A stretch of DNA of 64,000 bases from Candidatus Bathyarchaeota archaeon (GCA_018396725.1 JAGTRC010000004.1:36010-100009), one strand, 5' to 3'. Positions 50,952 to 60,296 are shown, counted from the first letter of the stretch. Translations and numbers: made by a program. Notes: generated by a model from the sequence alone, not told the origin.

Positions 50952-51455
50952 ATGGTGATCAAGGATAAAGTTCAGGAGGCTTTGAATAAACAGATAAACC
51001 GGGAATTATACTCTGCATACCTATACTTATCCATGGCAGCTTACTTCGAATCCATAAACCTGAAGGGTTTCGCGCATTGGATGCGCATCCAAGCCAGGGA
51101 GGAGGTGGGTCACGCCATGAAGCTCTACGACCACCTTGTGGAGAGGGGTGGAAGAGTGGGGCTTCAATCCATCGATGCCCCGCCTAGGGAGTGGAAATCT
51201 CCCCTGGAGGTTTTCGAAGAGGTATACAGGCATGAGAGGACGGTAAGCCAGATGATCGATGACCTGGTAAACCTAGCCAGGTCTGAAGGAGATAATGCTG
51301 CAGAGGTATTCCTCCAATGGTTCGTCAAGGAACAGGTTGAGGAGGAGGCCTCAGCCTTGGAGATCCTTGAGAGGCTTAAACTAGTGGGCGAGGGCGGCCA
51401 AGCCCTATTCATGATCGACCGTGAACTAGCCAAGAGGGAAGCAGAGCAGGATTGA
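50952..51455 (+). CDS. Ferritin
   Basis: A 167-residue four-helix-bundle ferritin. The ferroxidase ligands are in NRELYSAYLYLSMAAYFES (Glu near 18), AREEVGHAMKLYDHLVERGG (Glu and His near 50-53) and the third helix (EVYRHERTV); FLQWFVKEQVEEEASALEIL gives the remaining Glu. It forms a 24-subunit cage that oxidises and stores iron, limiting Fenton chemistry. An ATG at 50952 follows AGAGGAGGGG. It sits just after the decayed peroxiredoxin, suggesting a former oxidative-stress gene group. Confidence 0.93.
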   Translation: MVIKDKVQEALNKQINRELYSAYLYLSMAAYFESINLKGFAHWMRIQAREEVGHAMKLYDHLVERGGRVGLQSIDAPPREWKSPLEVFEEVYRHERTVSQMIDDLVNLARSEGDNAAEVFLQWFVKEQVEEEASALEILERLKLVGEGGQALFMIDRELAKREAEQD

Positions 51456-51561
51456 GTAAATGGCCTTAACGGGGATTCAGCCTGCGGATCCCCTCCGCCC
51501 CCTCACATCCATTAACATATCGGAATTCGGCTTTAACTCCATATGAGGGGAAGAATATTCT

Positions 51562-53295
51562 ATGCCTGATAACTGGAAATCCAGGGTTATCAGGGATGAT
51601 TGCTCGATAGTTCTAGGGGGTGAGGCGGGTCAGGGGATCCGCACCATAGAGGATGTCTTGACCAGAGTTTTGAAGCTTTCAGGTTACAATGTCTTCTCTA
51701 CGAGGGAGTACATGTCCAGGATCCGTGGAGGAGTTAACACCACCGAGGTGCGGGTATCCTCCAAGAGGGTTTCAGCCTTCCTAAACCGTATAGATATTTT
51801 GATGCCTCTAGGGTTGGGGGTCATCCCCCGTCTAGAGAGGAGGATATCTAGGGATACCTTCATCATCGGCGACGACGAGGTCGTTGGAGGCGACTTAGAG
51901 GGCTACGAGGACCAATTTATAAACGCGCCCTTAACCGATGTAGCCTCCAGGATAGGAGGATCCATATACTCCAACACCGTGGCCGTAGGGATTATGGCTG
52001 GAATATTAAAGGCCGAGATCGGGGTTCTAGAGGATTACCTGGGGAGGCTTTTCTCAGCTAAGGGCTTAGAGGTTGTCGATAGGAACATAGCGGCGGCTAG
52101 GGAGGGTTTCAGGATCGGGGAGGAGCTATCGAACTCGATGGGTTTGAGGGTGGAGCTTAAGGGAAACCCGAAGGTGAAGGGGGAGCTCCTCCTGAGTGGG
52201 GGAGAGGCTGTAGCCCTGGGGGCGGCTGCCGGAGGCTGCAACTTCGTCGCCTTCTACCCCATGTCCCCTTCCACCGGCATATCGGTCTTCCTGGCCCAGC
52301 ATATGGAGGAGCTCGAGATAATCGTGGAGCAGGCTGAGGATGAGATCAGCGCCGTCAACATGGCCCTAGGCGCATGGTACGCCGGGGCTAGGGCCATGGT
52401 CCCCACCAGCGGGGGAGGCTTCGACCTCATGGTTGAGGGTCTAAGCCTTGCAGGGATGATCGAGTCGCCCATAGTCATCCATATAGGGATGAGGCCCGGC
52501 CCCGCCACCGGTTTGCCCACCAGGACGGAGCAGGCCGATCTAAACATAGCGTTGTACTCGGGTCACGGCGAATTCCCCAGGATAATTCTCGCCCCTGGAA
52601 CCATCGAGGACGCCTTCCATCTAACGGGGAGGGCCTTCAACCTAGCCGAGAAATATCAGGTTCCTGTGATAATCCTCACGGATCAATACCTCATAGACTC
52701 CATATACAATATTGAAGGGTTAAACCTCTCAGAAACCACCGTTGAGAGGCATATCGTGGAGACGGATCAGGGATATAGGAGGTTCAAGTTCTCGGAGGAC
52801 GGCCTATCCCCCAGAGGTATACCGGGATATGGGAGAGGCCTCGTATGCGTGGACAGCGATGAGCACGACGAGGAAGGACATATAACCGAGGATCTACAGG
52901 TTAGGTCCAGGATGGTTGAGAAGAGGCTTAGGAGACTTGAAGCCCTTAAGAGGGAGGCCATCCCCCCTCAGCTTATAGGGGAGAAGGATTACAGGGTCCT
53001 CGTAGTGGGATGGGGCTCAACATATCATATCCTGAGGGAGGCCCTGGAATCGATGGGGAGAGACGAGATCTCCCTCCTTCACTTCAAACAGGTTTATCCA
53101 TTGCATCCCTCGGCTGAGAGATATCTCAGGGAGGCTGAGGAAACCATAATAGTTGAGGGTAATGCTACATCCCAGTTTGGAAGGCTCCTCAAAGCTGAAA
53201 CAGGTTTAAACATGAATAAACGCCTCCTAAAATATGATGGGCTACCCTTCGCAGTGGAAGAGGTTGTTGAAGGCCTCGAAAAGTTAACATCTTAG
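51562..53295 (+). CDS. 2-oxoacid:ferredoxin oxidoreductase, fused gamma-alpha subunit
   Basis: A 577-residue protein with the gamma domain first (LGGEAGQGIRTIEDVLTRVL; STREYMSRIRGGVNTTEVRV, residues about 1-190) and then the alpha (pyrimidine-binding) domain (ALGAAAGGCNFVAFYPMSPS; EQAEDEISAVNMALGAWYAG; PTSGGGFDLMVEGLSLAGM; GPATGLPTRTEQADL). This is the KorA-type fusion seen in archaeal 2-oxoacid oxidoreductases. With the TPP-binding beta subunit 47 bases downstream it oxidatively decarboxylates 2-oxoglutarate, pyruvate or branched 2-oxoacids to acyl-CoA, reducing ferredoxin. No ferredoxin (delta) gene is adjacent. The YPMSPST motif is in the place of the CoA-contact YPITPSS. Confidence 0.92.
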   Translation: MPDNWKSRVIRDDCSIVLGGEAGQGIRTIEDVLTRVLKLSGYNVFSTREYMSRIRGGVNTTEVRVSSKRVSAFLNRIDILMPLGLGVIPRLERRISRDTFIIGDDEVVGGDLEGYEDQFINAPLTDVASRIGGSIYSNTVAVGIMAGILKAEIGVLEDYLGRLFSAKGLEVVDRNIAAAREGFRIGEELSNSMGLRVELKGNPKVKGELLLSGGEAVALGAAAGGCNFVAFYPMSPSTGISVFLAQHMEELEIIVEQAEDEISAVNMALGAWYAGARAMVPTSGGGFDLMVEGLSLAGMIESPIVIHIGMRPGPATGLPTRTEQADLNIALYSGHGEFPRIILAPGTIEDAFHLTGRAFNLAEKYQVPVIILTDQYLIDSIYNIEGLNLSETTVERHIVETDQGYRRFKFSEDGLSPRGIPGYGRGLVCVDSDEHDEEGHITEDLQVRSRMVEKRLRRLEALKREAIPPQLIGEKDYRVLVVGWGSTYHILREALESMGRDEISLLHFKQVYPLHPSAERYLREAEETIIVEGNATSQFGRLLKAETGLNMNKRLLKYDGLPFAVEEVVEGLEKLTS

Positions 53296-53342
53296 AGGCG
53301 AGGGTTGGGTTGGAGGAAACCCTCGGAGGTTAAGGGGGAGAG

Positions 53343-54206
53343 TTGGATCCCGGGCTATTCGACGTGAAGGGCGCGGATGTGGCGTGGTGTCCTGGATGCG
53401 GAAACTTCAGCCTATTAAACGCTTTGAAGAAGGCTCTAGCCGAGCTTGACGTGAGGCCTGAGAGGCTTGTGATGGTCTCGGGGATAGGGCAGGCGGCCAA
53501 GACCCCCCACTATCTGAGATGCAACTTCTTCAACGGGCTTCACGGGAGGGCCCTCCCCGCGGCCACAGCCATTAAAGCTGTGAACCCTGAACTTACGGTT
53601 ATAGTTGAGAGCGGGGATGGATGCATGTACGGTGAGGGGGGAAACCATCTCATCCACGCCATAAGGAGGAACCCCGATATAACCTGTATAGTCCATAACA
53701 ACATGGTTTACGGCTTAACCAGGGGCCAAGCCTCGCCTACAAGCCTGAGAGGGTTTAAAACCCCAGCCCAAGCGGCGGGGGTACTCCATGAACCCTTCAA
53801 CCCCCTAGCCGTGGCCATAGCCTTGAACGCCTCATTCGTAGCCAGAGCCTTCGCGGGAGACCTGGAGGAGACCAAGGAGATATTAAATAAGGCTATTAGA
53901 CATAGGGGGTTCGCCCTTGTAGACGTTTTCCAGCCATGCGTAACCTATAACCGGGTTAACACTTATCAATGGTTCAGGGAACATACCTATTACCTCGAGG
54001 GCTCCCATGATCCTACGGATAGGGTTGGAGCCTTCAAGAGGGCTTTGGAGACAGATAAACTCCCCATAGGCGTATTCTACGTGAACCGGAAGCCCACGTT
54101 CGAGGAGAACTTGCCCCTCTACAGGGAGAGGTTGGAGCCCCTCTCCAGGAGGGGAGCCAAGATGGATAGGATCGTGAAGCTCATAGAGACCATTGGAAAG
54201 AGCTGA
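53343..54206 (+). CDS. 2-oxoacid:ferredoxin oxidoreductase beta subunit
   Basis: A 287-residue TPP-binding subunit. [20 protein letters not shown] has the cluster-binding Cxx[21 protein letters not shown] the TPP pocket with a third Cys, and [20 protein letters not shown] to [16 protein letters not shown] the TPP-Mg motif (GDG...NN). [18 protein letters not shown] is also conserved. Starts with TTG after GGGGGAGAG. It pairs with the fused gamma-alpha subunit just upstream in the same operon. The position after GDG is Cys-Met where many homologues have Asp-Ala; effect unknown. Confidence 0.92.
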   Translation: MDPGLFDVKGADVAWCPGCGNFSLLNALKKALAELDVRPERLVMVSGIGQAAKTPHYLRCNFFNGLHGRALPAATAIKAVNPELTVIVESGDGCMYGEGGNHLIHAIRRNPDITCIVHNNMVYGLTRGQASPTSLRGFKTPAQAAGVLHEPFNPLAVAIALNASFVARAFAGDLEETKEILNKAIRHRGFALVDVFQPCVTYNRVNTYQWFREHTYYLEGSHDPTDRVGAFKRALETDKLPIGVFYVNRKPTFEENLPLYRERLEPLSRRGAKMDRIVKLIETIGKS

Positions 54207-54332
54207 AGATGCGTGAAGGAGCGGTTTCAGGGGCTCGACTGCATCAATCCGGATGAGACTGTGCTCTAAACGGCTCGATTTAAGTCTACTCTAATTTTTA
54301 AATAGCCGAGTCGACTTTAAGGGTATAAGAGG

Positions 54333-55136
54333 ATGAGGGTGTTGAGGGAGTATAGGAGCCCGACCCTCAAGGTTTACATGCCCGGCCATAGAATGTTGGA
54401 GTTCAAAATCGTTATGAGGAATGTCCCAGGCGCCATCGCCGAGGCCTCGCAACTTCTATACAGCCACGGAGTGAACATCCTATCGGGTTTCCAGGAGGCG
54501 AGGGATGAAAGGTTCATCTGGGTCTTCGTAGCGGATCTATCCGGGGCGGGGATCGAGCCTGAAGGGCTTATAGAGGGGCTTAGAGGCCTAGGCAAGGTTT
54601 TGGCCGTGGAGTATTCCGAGCCTGAGATGGACGGTTTAGTCATCGACGATCTATGCTTCCCCTTGACGACTCAGGGTGAGAGAAGTCTAATACTCAGGAG
54701 CGAAACTTTCAACGAGATAATGAGGACTATAAGGGATATCGTAGGGAGGGATGCTGGCAATGTAATTATATATCAGCTCGGGGTGAGGGCTGGAGCCGAG
54801 AAGATGCGTAGCTTGAGGGAGCATTACAGGGGGCTCGGGGACCTAGAGCTTTTGAAGGTAGCTTTAAGGGAGAGGTGCGCCAAGGGCTGGTGTATAGCTG
54901 AGATCCTACGCATAGACATGAACCTATATAAGGCTGAGATAAGGGCTGAGGGATTATTCGAATGCCTCGAGACGGCCGCCGATAAGGTAGAATACCAGGG
55001 GAGCCAATTCTTCCGGGGATATTTATCAGGCCTCCTAGCCAGCCTATGGGGTAGAAAGGTATCGGTGGAGGAGGTTCAATGCGCATCCAAGGGGAGGGAG
55101 GCCTGCATCTTCAAAGCCGAAGTCGGTACGGCCTAA
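54333..55136 (+). CDS. ACT-like plus V4R-domain protein
   Basis: A 267-residue protein with two parts. Residues about 20-100 look like an ACT/Lrp-type ligand domain: EFKIVMRNVPGAIAEASQLL, YSHGVNILSGFQEARD, FVADLSGAG. Residues about 125-260 form a V4R (4-vinyl reductase) domain: VIIYQLGVRAGAEKMRSLRE and the conserved cysteines of ERCAKGWCIAEILRID, then FFRGYLSGLLASLWGRKVSV and CASKGREACIFKAEV. V4R domains bind hydrophobic small molecules or metals in regulators and in reductases. No DNA-binding domain is present. It follows the 2-oxoacid oxidoreductase genes by 127 bases with its own TATA-like sequence (ATTTTTAAATAG), and may sense a metabolite of that enzyme. Confidence 0.8.
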   Translation: MRVLREYRSPTLKVYMPGHRMLEFKIVMRNVPGAIAEASQLLYSHGVNILSGFQEARDERFIWVFVADLSGAGIEPEGLIEGLRGLGKVLAVEYSEPEMDGLVIDDLCFPLTTQGERSLILRSETFNEIMRTIRDIVGRDAGNVIIYQLGVRAGAEKMRSLREHYRGLGDLELLKVALRERCAKGWCIAEILRIDMNLYKAEIRAEGLFECLETAADKVEYQGSQFFRGYLSGLLASLWGRKVSVEEVQCASKGREACIFKAEVGTA

Positions 55137-55206
55137 CCCGGGGATGATCCACCCATCATGTTCTCTCACAGCTCCAGCTAATTAAGCCTCAAGAAGTCTT
55201 AAATCG

Positions 55207-55518
55207 ATGTGGAGCAGAAATAATGGTTCGGGTGATCTAGGTTTGGCTGCTGCGATTAACTATTACAGCCTCTTCCTGGATATCCTTCAGTTCCTAGCGT
55301 GCCTATGGGCCCTATACTACGCGGCTACGAAGCATAAGAGCCGAGTATACTTCGTGTCGGGCTTCCTGTTCCTCCTCCTATACGCGGTGGTGGACCTGGT
55401 GGATTCCTGGGCCTTCAAGGCCCCCTCGGGGGCTCAGGCCCTGGACATAGTGAGCTTCATCCTGATAGTACTGGCCGCCCTAAGCTTCGCGAGGGGCCTC
55501 ATGGACCTTAAGAGATAG
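55207..55518 (+). CDS. Small membrane protein, three transmembrane segments
   Basis: A 103-residue protein with hydrophobic segments at about 15-38 (AAINYYSLFLDILQFLACLW), 47-66 (VYFVSGFLFLLLYAVVDLVD) and 80-95 (LDIVSFILIVLAALSFA), ending in a charged DLKR. No motif identifies a family. It is transcribed in the same direction as the ACT-V4R gene (70 bases upstream) and the PK-C gene (98 bases downstream), but each has room for its own promoter. Function unknown. Confidence 0.55.
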   Translation: MWSRNNGSGDLGLAAAINYYSLFLDILQFLACLWALYYAATKHKSRVYFVSGFLFLLLYAVVDLVDSWAFKAPSGAQALDIVSFILIVLAALSFARGLMDLKR

Positions 55519-55616
55519 ATGTGATGTATGGATGCTCGGCTGGGCTGGGCCGGGCAGCCTAACCCATAACTTTTTTATAACATCGTCCATCCTACCTATT
55601 CCTCTGGGGTGATCCC

Positions 55617-56183
55617 TTGAGGATCGGCGAGACCGTGTACTTCGAGGAGCCTGGACCCCAAAACACCGAGGGGGTTCTCCAAGCCGCCTATAGGAGGGCT
55701 GTGGAGTTGGGGTTAAGGGATGTGGTCGTGGCCTCGACCACAGGGGAGACCGGTGTTAAAGCGTCCAGGATCTTCAAAGGCTTCAACCTGGTCGTGGTGA
55801 CCCATCAAACGGGCTTCCAGGAGCCCGGCCTCCAAGAGTTTAAGCCTGAAAACATGGAGGAGATCCGGGGCAAGGCCAAGATATTAACCTGCACGCATTC
55901 CCTCTCAGGGGTCGAGAGGGCTATAAGGAGATGCTGGAACACGATAGGCCCGGTGGAGCTCATAGCCAACGCCCTGAGGATCCTCGGAGAAGGCGTTAAA
56001 GTATGCGTCGAGATAGCTGTGATGGCGGCGGATGCAGGCCTGATCCCGGTGGATAGAGACATAGTATCCATAGGGGGCACAGGCAGTGGTGCAGATACAG
56101 CCCTCATCCTGAGGCCGGCGAACTCACCGGACTTCTTCAACCTAGAAGTTAAGGAGGTCATAGCCAAGCCATTGAGGAGGTGA
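55617..56183 (+). CDS. Stand-alone pyruvate kinase C-terminal-domain protein
   Basis: A 188-residue protein matching the pyruvate-kinase alpha/beta (C-terminal, allosteric) domain without the catalytic barrel. Typical elements are GLRDVVVASTTGETGVKASR, FNLVVVTHQTGFQEPG, GVKVCVEIAVMAADAGLIP and SIGGTGSGADTALIL. Such single-domain proteins are widespread in archaea. They have a Rossmann-like fold and their partner and ligand are unknown; they need not act with pyruvate kinase. The TTG start is about 35-40 bases after a TATA-like ACTTTTTTATAAC (55568-55580). Confidence 0.85.
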   Translation: MRIGETVYFEEPGPQNTEGVLQAAYRRAVELGLRDVVVASTTGETGVKASRIFKGFNLVVVTHQTGFQEPGLQEFKPENMEEIRGKAKILTCTHSLSGVERAIRRCWNTIGPVELIANALRILGEGVKVCVEIAVMAADAGLIPVDRDIVSIGGTGSGADTALILRPANSPDFFNLEVKEVIAKPLRR

Positions 56184-56371
56184 ACGCGGAACCACCCATA
56201 ACCCAGCTGGTCGAGATCGGATGATCTGCGCCGCCTCAACGGCCTCCCTATGGGCCCCCAAATAATTGGTCGATCTGATAGGTTGAATATGGTTTACGCT
56301 GCGGTTCGGGCTTGCCTTCGTTAGGCGGCTGAGCCCTGATGAAGACCCGGGATCCTCGGGGGATCTTCTCC

Positions 56372-56839
56372 TTATTCCTCGGCTGACATCCTCTTGATCC
56401 TCGCCTTAATGTACTCGGCGACCCTCTCCTCGGTGAGGCTTTGATCCTCCTCCTGCCTCTTCAGGTGCTTCTCCACAACTTTTAACAGCTCATCCATCTT
56501 GAACGGCTTTATGACGTATCCGTCCGCCCCCTTATTGAGGGACTCCACGGCGTTCTCCAGGGATGGATAACCGGTTATCATTATCTTCACTATCCCAGGG
56601 TTATGCTCCTCAAGCCTCTCTATCAGCTCAGTCCCATCCATATCCGGGAGCCTAATATCGATTAGGGCCATGTTATAGTATTGGTTCCTAGCCTTCTTTA
56701 AGGCGTCTTTCCCCGTGAGGGCGTGCTCCACCCTGTAGCCGTGTTCCTCCAAGACCGTAGCCAAGGTCTCGCATATACTCTCATCATCGTCTATTAGAAG
56801 TATCCTAGGCTGCTTCTTCCCCTCATTACCAGCTTTCAT
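56372..56839 (-). CDS. Response-regulator receiver protein (CheY-like)
   Basis: A 155-residue single receiver domain: RILLIDDDESICETLATVL with the acidic pocket, MALIDIRLPDMDGTEL with the phosphoryl-accepting Asp (near 60), IMITGYPSLENAVESL with the switch Thr, and GYVIKPFKMDELL with the conserved Lys. A charged tail of about 25 residues follows; there is no output domain, so it signals by protein contact. It lies 88 bases downstream of the histidine kinase on the same strand and is its likely partner. This type of two-component pair is patchy in archaea and often acquired from bacteria. Confidence 0.93.
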   Translation of the reverse strand: MKAGNEGKKQPRILLIDDDESICETLATVLEEHGYRVEHALTGKDALKKARNQYYNMALIDIRLPDMDGTELIERLEEHNPGIVKIMITGYPSLENAVESLNKGADGYVIKPFKMDELLKVVEKHLKRQEEDQSLTEERVAEYIKARIKRMSAEE

Positions 56840-56927
56840 CCAGATTCACCTAACCTACCTTCCAGCTCCATTCATCAACCTGAAACATCTAAAGTATACA
56901 TCTATCTATTTTAGCGTTTTCTATTCG

Positions 56928-58802
56928 TCACTCTTCAGTTATGGTTTGCGGATAGGGTTTTAAAGGTATTTTAACCGTGAATTTGGAGCCTTCACCGGGC
57001 TTGCTTTCAACAGTTATCTCGCCTCCGTGGGCTTCTATTATGCGCTTGGCCGTGGCCAGGCCTAGGCCCAGCCCCTTGGCCTTAGTGGTGAATAAAGGCT
57101 GAAAGATCTTCTCGAGGTCCCCTTCAGGTATTCCATGGCCTGTATCCTGGAAGGATACCTTAACGGCGTCCTGCAGGGCTTCAGCCTCAACTGTGAGCTT
57201 ACCCCCTTTGGGCATGGCCTCATAGGCGTTCTGGATGATGTTGGAGAAGGCTCTCTTCAACATGTCTGGATCCAGGGAGGCCTCGGGGACAGGTTTAAAG
57301 CGTCTCTCCACCTCTATTCCTCTAGGCTTAGCCACCGATGACAGCGTTGCCTCCAATATCTCCGTTATGTTCGCAGGAGCGAATTTAGGTTTTAAAAGCT
57401 TGGAGAAGTCCAGGAGGTCCCTTAGAATCTTATCCGCGTAGTCTACTTCCCGGAGGATTATCTCTATCATCCGTTTAACTTTTTCACTCCCATCCTTCAG
57501 CTTCATCTTCAAGTAGTATGCGGCGTTGCTTATCGAGGTTAGCGGGTTCCTCAGGTCGTGGCCTACCTGGGCGGCGAGGGATCCTACAGCTGCCATCCTC
57601 TCAGCCTCGAGCAGGGCCTTCTCCAACCTTTTACGCTCGGAGATATCCCTTACGATGCACCAGATCACGTCGGGTTTACCGTTCTCGCCTTTAACTATGG
57701 ATCCCGTAACCTCGATGGGTATCCTAGACCCATCCTTCCTGATATACTCCTTAACCACGTATCCGCTCCGCCCCTTCCTGATCATCTCCTCCTTTATTAT
57801 GCCCTCCTCCAATTCCAGGTATTCCTTAGGCGTGATGTCCTGCCATCTCATCCCTCGAAGCTCCTCGAGGGTGTATCCAACCATCTCCTCGAAGGCCTTG
57901 TTGCACTCGAGGATCCTGCCTGAGAGGTCGTTGCATAGGATGCCGTCCCTTATGGAGTCGTATAATCCCCGAAACTTGGATTCCACCTCCCTAAGCCCCC
58001 GGGTGCGCTCGTCAACCATCTCCTCAAGCCTCCTCGAGTAATCCCTAAGCTTCTCCTCAGCCTCCACCTTCTCGGTTATGTCCCTGACGATCTCTACGAG
58101 CAGCGGATTGTCCCCGGCCACCTTCATGGGGAAGGCCAGGACCTCAAGCCATCTACCCTTCGAATCCTTAGCGGTATAGGTGTACTCTCTACGGCCCCTG
58201 ATTATGATCTCCAGGTGGCTGCAGGGCCAGCCTTTGAGGTGGCAGGGCTCATCGTATCCCTGGTAGACCTTGAAGCATTTCTCGCCCACGCCGTCGCCGT
58301 AAACCTCCTTGGCGGCCCTATTCATGTATATGATCCTGTAATCCTCATCGCTTACCACGATCCACTCCGAGATATTGTCGAGGAGGGTATGGGCTAGCTC
58401 CAGCTCCTCACCGGCTCTAGCCCGCTCGGAGAGGCGGTCTCCGAAGCTCAGCGCATAGAGGAGCCTCCCCTCTTCATCCCTTAAAGCCGTGGAGCTCCAT
58501 GAAATCAGCTCCTCCCGCCCATCCCTGAGGGTGAGAGGCGCCTCGTATCGGCTTAGATACCCGCCGGATAGGAGGCTTTGGAAGGATCTCCTAGCCTCCT
58601 CGCGCCGTCCCTCAGGTATGAAGTTTTCAAACCAGTCCATCCCCGAGATCTCGGATTCCTCCACTCCCAGGAGCCTCCTCAAGCCCCTGCTCGCGGAAGC
58701 CACCCTCCCGTTCTCATCCAAGGCTACCAGCAGCATATCAATGTCGGAGATCCCTCTCAGGAACCCTCGTAGATGCTTCCCCCTCAAACCTCCTTCCTCC
58801 AC
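56928..58802 (-). CDS. Cytosolic PAS-domain sensor histidine kinase
   Basis: A 624-residue kinase without transmembrane segments. Three PAS/PAC units are visible: about 15-130 (MLLVALDENGRVASASRGL), about 140-250 (DNISEWIVVSDEDYRIIYMN) and about 285-395 (LYDSIRDGILCNDLSGRILE, ending VIWCIVRDISERKRLE). HisKA has the phospho-histidine in LAAQVGHDLRNPLTSISNAA, and the ATPase has NIIQNAYEAMPKGG, DTGHGIPEGDLEKIFQPLF and GLGLGLATAKRIIEAHGG. It senses a cytoplasmic signal, with small ligands or redox state as possibilities, and passes phosphate to the CheY-like protein next to it. CHLKGWPC in PAS 2 adds two cysteines. Confidence 0.93.
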   Translation of the reverse strand: MEEGGLRGKHLRGFLRGISDIDMLLVALDENGRVASASRGLRRLLGVEESEISGMDWFENFIPEGRREEARRSFQSLLSGGYLSRYEAPLTLRDGREELISWSSTALRDEEGRLLYALSFGDRLSERARAGEELELAHTLLDNISEWIVVSDEDYRIIYMNRAAKEVYGDGVGEKCFKVYQGYDEPCHLKGWPCSHLEIIIRGRREYTYTAKDSKGRWLEVLAFPMKVAGDNPLLVEIVRDITEKVEAEEKLRDYSRRLEEMVDERTRGLREVESKFRGLYDSIRDGILCNDLSGRILECNKAFEEMVGYTLEELRGMRWQDITPKEYLELEEGIIKEEMIRKGRSGYVVKEYIRKDGSRIPIEVTGSIVKGENGKPDVIWCIVRDISERKRLEKALLEAERMAAVGSLAAQVGHDLRNPLTSISNAAYYLKMKLKDGSEKVKRMIEIILREVDYADKILRDLLDFSKLLKPKFAPANITEILEATLSSVAKPRGIEVERRFKPVPEASLDPDMLKRAFSNIIQNAYEAMPKGGKLTVEAEALQDAVKVSFQDTGHGIPEGDLEKIFQPLFTTKAKGLGLGLATAKRIIEAHGGEITVESKPGEGSKFTVKIPLKPYPQTITEE

Positions 58803-58925
58803 CCTACGGAGGGATACGGACCCACCAAGGCGGCGGGATCGAGCCTACGGCATCCATCCTTATTCATGTTCCACGGACGGACTTAAAGTTTCCCCGTCGA
58901 AGCCTCTTAGGCGGCGGGTGGGAGG

Positions 58926-59966
58926 TTATGGTAGATAGCCCCTAAGCTTCCCCGCAAGTTCTTCGGGCATGGACTCCACTATGTTCTCCATGTGGAGCCT
59001 CTCCATGAAGCCGCAGTCGCTCGTATAATATGCCTCAACCCCGGGTCTGGAGATCATCCTGAGGTTCAGGGAGTAGTAGTTTGAATGCTCGTCTAGGGGG
59101 CCTGAGAATAAGGCCATGTTGAAGCTCTCCACCCCGAGGTCGTGGTAGGCCTTCAATACCCCAGCTACTCCCCTGGAGAGGGCGTCTAAGCAATCCCCGT
59201 TCAACTCCAATATAGAGGAGCATCCGGGGAATATCCCTAAAACCTCGTTGTTCCCTTGAGGGGCGAAGCTGGCCAGCCAGGCCGCGCAGCCATCCCTATG
59301 TATGAGCCTCTCGCCCAACTCCGCCTCGGCCTCCACCAGGTCGAGCCAGTAGTTGCTTCCATACCTCTCATAGTAGGCGCGGCTTCCCTCCAGCAGCTTC
59401 TCCTGGAGCAGGGTGGGCCTCGCATCCCCTATGACTTGGAGGTGGGGGTGCACTATGCTGGCCCCGGCTGGATACATGTAATTCCAGTTAACTGAGCCGT
59501 ACCTGATCTCCGGATCTTCCTCGCGGGCCAGCCTTAGGAACTCCATGGAGACCCTTAGGCAGTCCCTTATGGCCTCGGGATGTAGATCGCACGGCTTAGG
59601 GTTATGCTCCCCTGTGAAGACGGCCACGGCATGGTAGATGCTGAAGGGATACATATTCGGAAACAGTACAGCAGATCCAAACCTAAGCCTCCCCTCCTCG
59701 GCGAATCCGCCCGGGAGGAGGGGGGTCATGCGCTGGATGTTCCCTGGACAGAAGGGGCATTCCCCCCTCGAATCTTGGATGGATGGGTTCCTCCCCGCCT
59801 TGGGGACCTGCCTGATCCTCATACTCCTCCTGATGTTTATCCTACAGGTCATCCCCGTAAGAGGATCCACCCTATACTCTATGGGCTGGCTCTCCAACTC
59901 GAAGCCTGTTAAGGGGCTGCGGAGCCGAGCCTCACGGACCTCCTTAACGAAGGATATACGCCCCAA
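58926..59966 (-). CDS. Galactose-1-phosphate uridylyltransferase-like (HIT superfamily)
   Basis: A 346-residue GalT/HIT-family protein. ECPFCPGNIQRMTP has the zinc-type CxxC (near residue 71), and ASIVHPHLQVIGDARPT contains the HxHxQ active site with the nucleotidylated histidine. RHEFV-like and FNMALFSGPLDEHSNYY segments complete the family pattern. Classical GalT exchanges UMP between UDP-glucose and galactose 1-phosphate; archaeal members may work on other sugar phosphates. The first about 50 residues (RSPLTGFELESQPIEYRVDP) are longer than usual. A broken sugar nucleotidyltransferase gene lies just upstream on the opposite strand. Confidence 0.85.
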   Translation of the reverse strand: MGRISFVKEVREARLRSPLTGFELESQPIEYRVDPLTGMTCRINIRRSMRIRQVPKAGRNPSIQDSRGECPFCPGNIQRMTPLLPGGFAEEGRLRFGSAVLFPNMYPFSIYHAVAVFTGEHNPKPCDLHPEAIRDCLRVSMEFLRLAREEDPEIRYGSVNWNYMYPAGASIVHPHLQVIGDARPTLLQEKLLEGSRAYYERYGSNYWLDLVEAEAELGERLIHRDGCAAWLASFAPQGNNEVLGIFPGCSSILELNGDCLDALSRGVAGVLKAYHDLGVESFNMALFSGPLDEHSNYYSLNLRMISRPGVEAYYTSDCGFMERLHMENIVESMPEELAGKLRGYLP

Positions 59967-60091
59967 CCACCTCCACCTCTCAGCTCCACAAGCCTCCCAT
60001 AATCGTTGCGGACCATCAGGTGCATGGGGGATTTTCTAACCTGGCCTTTAATAAATGGATCGCTTCCAAGTAATAAACAGGGTGGGTGAGG

Positions 60092-60296
60092 GTGGCTCGC
60101 TTGGATTATGAAGTTGAAAGTTTAACGGTCATCATACCAGTAGGCGGCTGGGCTAGGAGGCTCATGCCCCTCACGGCTGACTTCCAAGGCCTGCGTGAGG
60201 CTTGTGAACATGCCTATAGTTGAGATAGCCCTGCTCAGCCTAGCCAGGCAGGGCGTCAGGCAATTCATATTCGGGGAATGGCTACGGATTTATTAA
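60092..60296 (+). pseudogene. Remnant of a sugar-phosphate nucleotidyltransferase
   Basis: Starting at a GTG, the sequence reads SLTVIIPVGGWARRLMPLTA then DFQ, the N-terminal signature of GlmU/RfbA-type nucleotidyltransferases (GG.(A/G)TRL.PLT). After DFQ a one-base shift is needed to continue as KACVRLVNMPIVEIALLSLA and RQGVRQFIFGEW before a stop. About 65 of an expected 240-400 codons remain, so the gene is both frameshifted and truncated. A TATA-like CCTTTAATAAATGG sits about 45 bases upstream and looks intact. It lies between the GalT-like gene and the trp genes. Confidence 0.8.
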
